Positions 6,094 to 8,147 of a stretch of DNA of 8,147 nt are shown here, one piece after another. A model generated the notes under the pieces. That model was not told the DNA's origin. It made no database searches and saw nothing but the letters and a program-made list of their open reading frames with translations. The position numbers were made by a program, and so were the translations under genes. Position 1 is the first letter of the stretch. Each line of letters starts with the position of its first letter. Origin of the DNA: Bryobacterales bacterium (lineage in GTDB: Bacteria; Acidobacteriota; Terriglobia; Bryobacterales; Bryobacteraceae); contig PKZC01000056.1 in NCBI GenBank assembly GCA_003132905.1, positions 1 through 8,147 on the forward strand, given 5' to 3'.

Positions 6094-7390
6094 TGAGCCT
6101 ATGCTCGAGACCCCCATCTCCTATAAGCACGCCGGCCAGCCGCAGCCCAGCCGCCCCCCCTCGGGTCCGCGAACACTGCGCGTGGTACTTTTTCTAGTGC
6201 TGGCCGTCCTGATTGTGGCTGGCATCGTTTTCTGGGGCATCAACGCTCGCATCCAGACGGCGTCGGCGGTAAAGGAAACCACGCGGGAACTCGCCATTCC
6301 AGCCGTCGCCATCATTCATCCCAAGCCGGGCGTCATGAAGGACGAAGTGGTGCTGCCGGGCAACATTCAAGCGTTTACAGACTCACCGATCTATGCGCGA
6401 TCGAGCGGCTACTTGAAGCAATGGAACGTCGACATCGGCGGACACGTGAAAGCCGGCCAGGTATTGGCCACCATCGAGGCGCCGGAGCTCGATCAGCAGG
6501 TCCAGCAGGCCAAAGCCACCATCCAACAAACCCAGGCCTCGCTCGATCAGGCCATCGCGAATCAACAGCAAGGCAAGGCCAACGAGGAGATTGCGCGCGT
6601 CACCGCCCAGCGCTGGCAGAATCTGGTGACGAAAGGCGCGGTGTCCAAGCAGGAGAACGATCAGTATCAGGCGCAGTACCAGGCCCAAGTGGCCAATCTC
6701 AATGCACTGGAACAAGCCATTGCGGCCGCGCGCAGCAACATCGCCGTGGCTGAAGCCAATCTCGGCCGGCTGCAGGAGATGCAGAACTACGAAACCGTAA
6801 AGGCCCCATTCGACGGTGTTATTACGGCTCGCAACGTCGACGTCGGTGCGCTCATTAATGCCGGGAACGGCGGCGCGGCCCAGGAACTTTTCCACCTGGC
6901 ATCCACTGCGAAACTTCGCGTCTACGTGAATGTCCCGCAGGCCGATTCGCGCGCAGCTATCCCCGGCATCAAATCCTACCTCACGCTATCGGAATTTCCC
7001 GGCCGCCATTTTCCCGGCGAGCTGGTCCGCACCGCCGGCGCCATCGATACTGCCACCAGAACCCTGTTGACCGAAGTGGATGTCGATAACGCGTCCGGCG
7101 AGCTTCGCCCCGGCGCTTATGCCGAAGTGCATCTTACGATCCCCGAAGGTTCGCGCTCACTCATTCTGCCCGTCAGTGCGCTGATCTTCCGCAGCGAAGG
7201 CCTGCGCGTCGGCGTGGTTCGCGACGGCAATAAAGCCGAATTGGTTCCGGTGATCCTGGGCAAGGATTACGGCAATGAAGTCGAAGTGGTCTCTGGCATC
7301 GGCGAAAACGATCAGGTAATTTCCAATCCGCCCGACTCGCTGTCAAGCGGCTCGACGGTTCAAGTCGTCAATTCCTCCGACGTCCGATGA
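6083..7390 (+). CDS. RND efflux periplasmic adaptor (membrane fusion protein)
   Basis: This 435-aa adaptor should link the RND pump to an outer-membrane channel. It has a short cytoplasmic tail, one membrane anchor (about 33-52) and no lipobox, so it is held as a TM-anchored rather than lipid-anchored protein. The first lipoyl half-motif is at 103-134 (IYARSSGYLKQWNVDIGG... then AGQVLATIEAPEL). A Gln/Ala-rich coiled-coil hairpin covers about 136-233, and the second lipoyl half is at 236-260 (TVKAPFDGVITARNVDVG). Beta-barrel and membrane-proximal domains follow to about 430. The ATG at 6083 overlaps the pump gene by 11 bases, suggesting translational coupling. Its Shine-Dalgarno sequence is weak, and the ATG at 6101 is an alternative that loses only six residues. 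An ATG-initiated extension to 6020 would lie deep in the pump gene and is rejected. In this operon the pump precedes the adaptor, the reverse of acrAB. Confidence 0.93.
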   Translation: MLDSEPMLETPISYKHAGQPQPSRPPSGPRTLRVVLFLVLAVLIVAGIVFWGINARIQTASAVKETTRELAIPAVAIIHPKPGVMKDEVVLPGNIQAFTDSPIYARSSGYLKQWNVDIGGHVKAGQVLATIEAPELDQQVQQAKATIQQTQASLDQAIANQQQGKANEEIARVTAQRWQNLVTKGAVSKQENDQYQAQYQAQVANLNALEQAIAAARSNIAVAEANLGRLQEMQNYETVKAPFDGVITARNVDVGALINAGNGGAAQELFHLASTAKLRVYVNVPQADSRAAIPGIKSYLTLSEFPGRHFPGELVRTAGAIDTATRTLLTEVDVDNASGELRPGAYAEVHLTIPEGSRSLILPVSALIFRSEGLRVGVVRDGNKAELVPVILGKDYGNEVEVVSGIGENDQVISNPPDSLSSGSTVQVVNSSDVR

Positions 7391-7411
7391 TCTGTGTGCT
7401 ACGTTAGGATC

Positions 7412-7567
7412 GTGGCCGACCCAAAAGTAGCGGTGGACGCCGAAACTCTAGCCGCTATTGACCGTGGGATCAAAGACGTTGACGAAGGCCGTACCGTCTC
7501 CCTCGACGAGGTCCGGAAACTGATCCCTCAGTGGATTTCCAAGTTCGAATCGCAGAAGCCGCGCTAG
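7412..7567 (+). CDS. Small antitoxin-like protein (51 aa)
   Basis: This short gene starts 21 bases after the adaptor stop, in the same frame, with a GTG start and AGGA (7406-7409) very close upstream; an in-frame GTG at 7394 is an alternative. The peptide opens MADPKVAVDAETL, continues AAIDRGIKDVDEGRTVS and LDEVRKLIPQWISKFE, and ends in SQKPR. The pattern 'aIdrGi.DvdeGr.vsldEvrk.i..Wi.K' is typical of small ParD/RelB/CopG-type antitoxins and of stand-alone proteins annotated as such: a helix, an acid-Gly turn, a second helix and a basic tail. Codon use is GC-rich like its neighbours. A matching toxin gene should follow, but only a degenerate stretch does. The antitoxin family is judged by eye and could be wrong; that it is coding is fairly likely. 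Confidence 0.6.
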   Translation: MADPKVAVDAETLAAIDRGIKDVDEGRTVSLDEVRKLIPQWISKFESQKPR

Positions 7568-7671
7568 CGGATTCGAGTCCACCCACGGGTTCACCGCCAA
7601 TATTGATTCAGGCGCCCAATGTCATTGAGGTCCTGCACTTTTGGCACGCCGGTAGAGATCGAGTACTCTAA
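7568..7671 (+). pseudogene. Possible remnant of a ParE/RelE-type toxin
   Basis: Immediately after the antitoxin-like gene, its own frame reads RIRVHPRVHRQY and then stops at 7604. A first strand with HP-R-V is how many ParE/RelE toxins begin, and an ATT codon stands at 7571 where an ATG would be expected. A second frame ends with PNVIEVLHFWHAGRDRVL before a TAA at 7669-7671, which resembles the last strand of such toxins (V-I-x-V-L-x-x-x-H-x-x-R-D). An intact toxin has about 90-100 residues, so some 60 middle residues would be missing and the frame shifted. The peptides are seen directly; that they come from one toxin is inference from remembered family patterns. Confidence 0.35.
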
Positions 7672-7673
7672 CG

Positions 7674-7693
7674 AACACGGCTAAGCCCGTGCT
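7674..7693 (-). terminator. Weak candidate terminator hairpin for the GNAT gene
   Basis: Read on the minus strand, AGCACGG and CCGTGTT can pair as a 7-bp stem (one G-T pair) around GCTTAG, about 9 nt after the stop of the GNAT gene. The tail TTCGTT-like sequence is poor in T, so termination would be weak. In the plus orientation the stem is only 5 bp. Confidence 0.25.
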
Positions 7694-7701
7694 TCAATAC
7701 T

Positions 7702-8147
7702 TCAATAAAGGATCGAGGGCAGAAACGCGCCCCTCGGTTCGTTGTACAGGCCCAGCGACATCAAAGTCATGGGTTCCACCACACGCAGACCGTTGGCCAG
7801 GCACCACCGGAAGAGTTCACCGTTGCGCGAGGGCACCAATATCCCGGGGCCGCCAAATCCGTCCGAAGCCGCGATCATCGCCTGGAGATCCGGATTGGTT
7901 TCCGCCACCGCATGCCCGGAAAACGCAAGCGAACTGGCATATCCAGTAACGCGGCCCTCACGTTCGACAACGGTCGCCGTGCCTTGCTGAATCGCATCGG
8001 CGAGTTCGCCGCCGCGGTGATGCCCATGGACGCGCAGCGCCACTTCGTTGCAAGCTTCCAGATCCGAAAGCTGCGCCGCGCGGACCTTGAATCCGTCAAA
8101 AGTTTTCTGGATAGCCGGTCCTTGAAACACGGACAACGGCTCGCGAA
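7702..8147 (-). CDS. C-terminal part of a GNAT-type acetyltransferase-like protein (5' end off the window)
   Basis: The frame is open to the right edge on the minus strand, so the real start is probably outside; a TTG at 8136 is the only visible start and has no clear ribosome site. About 148 residues are visible. They read as a GNAT-like fold: KVRAAQLSDLEACNEVALRV (first strand and helix), then TATVVEREGRVTGYA (paired strands). Further on, GPGILVPSRNGELFRWCLA (strand and helix) and MTLMSLGLYN (strand) follow, and the protein ends LPSILY. The acetyl-CoA loop motif Q/R-x-x-G-x-G/A is not present; PSRNGELF stands in its place. I recall proteins of nearly 300 aa with an active N-terminal GNAT domain and a degenerate second one that looks like this, so the visible part may be the second domain. 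Substrate unknown. It converges with the plus-strand genes to its left. Confidence 0.65.
   Translation of the reverse strand, partial: REPLSVFQGPAIQKTFDGFKVRAAQLSDLEACNEVALRVHGHHRGGELADAIQQGTATVVEREGRVTGYASSLAFSGHAVAETNPDLQAMIAASDGFGGPGILVPSRNGELFRWCLANGLRVVEPMTLMSLGLYNEPRGAFLPSILY

Noticed and set aside
1..8147. CRISPR arrays, tRNA or rRNA genes, and insertion sequences
   Set aside because: No spaced direct repeats, no RNA gene signatures and no transposase-like frames or flanking terminal repeats were seen by eye.

Overview
The window looks like ordinary chromosome from a GC-rich Gram-negative bacterium, most likely an acidobacterium of the Solibacter/Bryobacter kind. This is inferred from the style of the PadR regulator, the RND pump, the secreted protein and the GNAT protein, and from memory of protein families; no search was run. 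Coding density is high. Several genes appear to use GTG starts, and intergenic gaps are short except around the regulator.

Left part (1-2100). A CpaE/TadZ-type protein of a tight-adherence (Flp) pilus system lies on the minus strand (72-1277), with a clear ribosome binding site. It is probably the first gene of a minus-strand unit that continues past the left edge. Divergent from it is a small secreted protein of unknown function (1477-2100, plus). The gap between them holds a 9-bp inverted repeat with a 24-nt centre and a perfect 17-bp tandem duplication just ahead of the secreted-protein gene.

Middle part (2138-7390). A PadR-family repressor (2138-2644, minus) diverges from a two-gene efflux operon: an RND inner-membrane pump (2944-6093) and its periplasmic adaptor (6083-7390), which overlap by 11 bases. 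Three TCGA/TATA-rich dyads lie upstream of padR. One falls inside the spacer of a good sigma70-like padR promoter, and another sits just upstream of the padR ribosome binding site. The simplest reading is a repressor that controls itself and the neighbouring pump. No outer-membrane channel gene is present in the window.

Right part (7412-8147). Directly after the adaptor is a 51-aa gene resembling small toxin-antitoxin antitoxins. It is followed by what looks like the wreck of a ParE/RelE-type toxin: a beginning-like peptide and an ending-like peptide in different frames, with the middle missing. Last is the C-terminal part of a GNAT-type protein on the minus strand, cut by the right edge.

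No wholly new system stands out. The most informative points are the PadR operator cluster, the orphan antitoxin with its toxin remnant where an outer-membrane channel gene might be expected, and the structured gap between cpaE and the secreted-protein gene.
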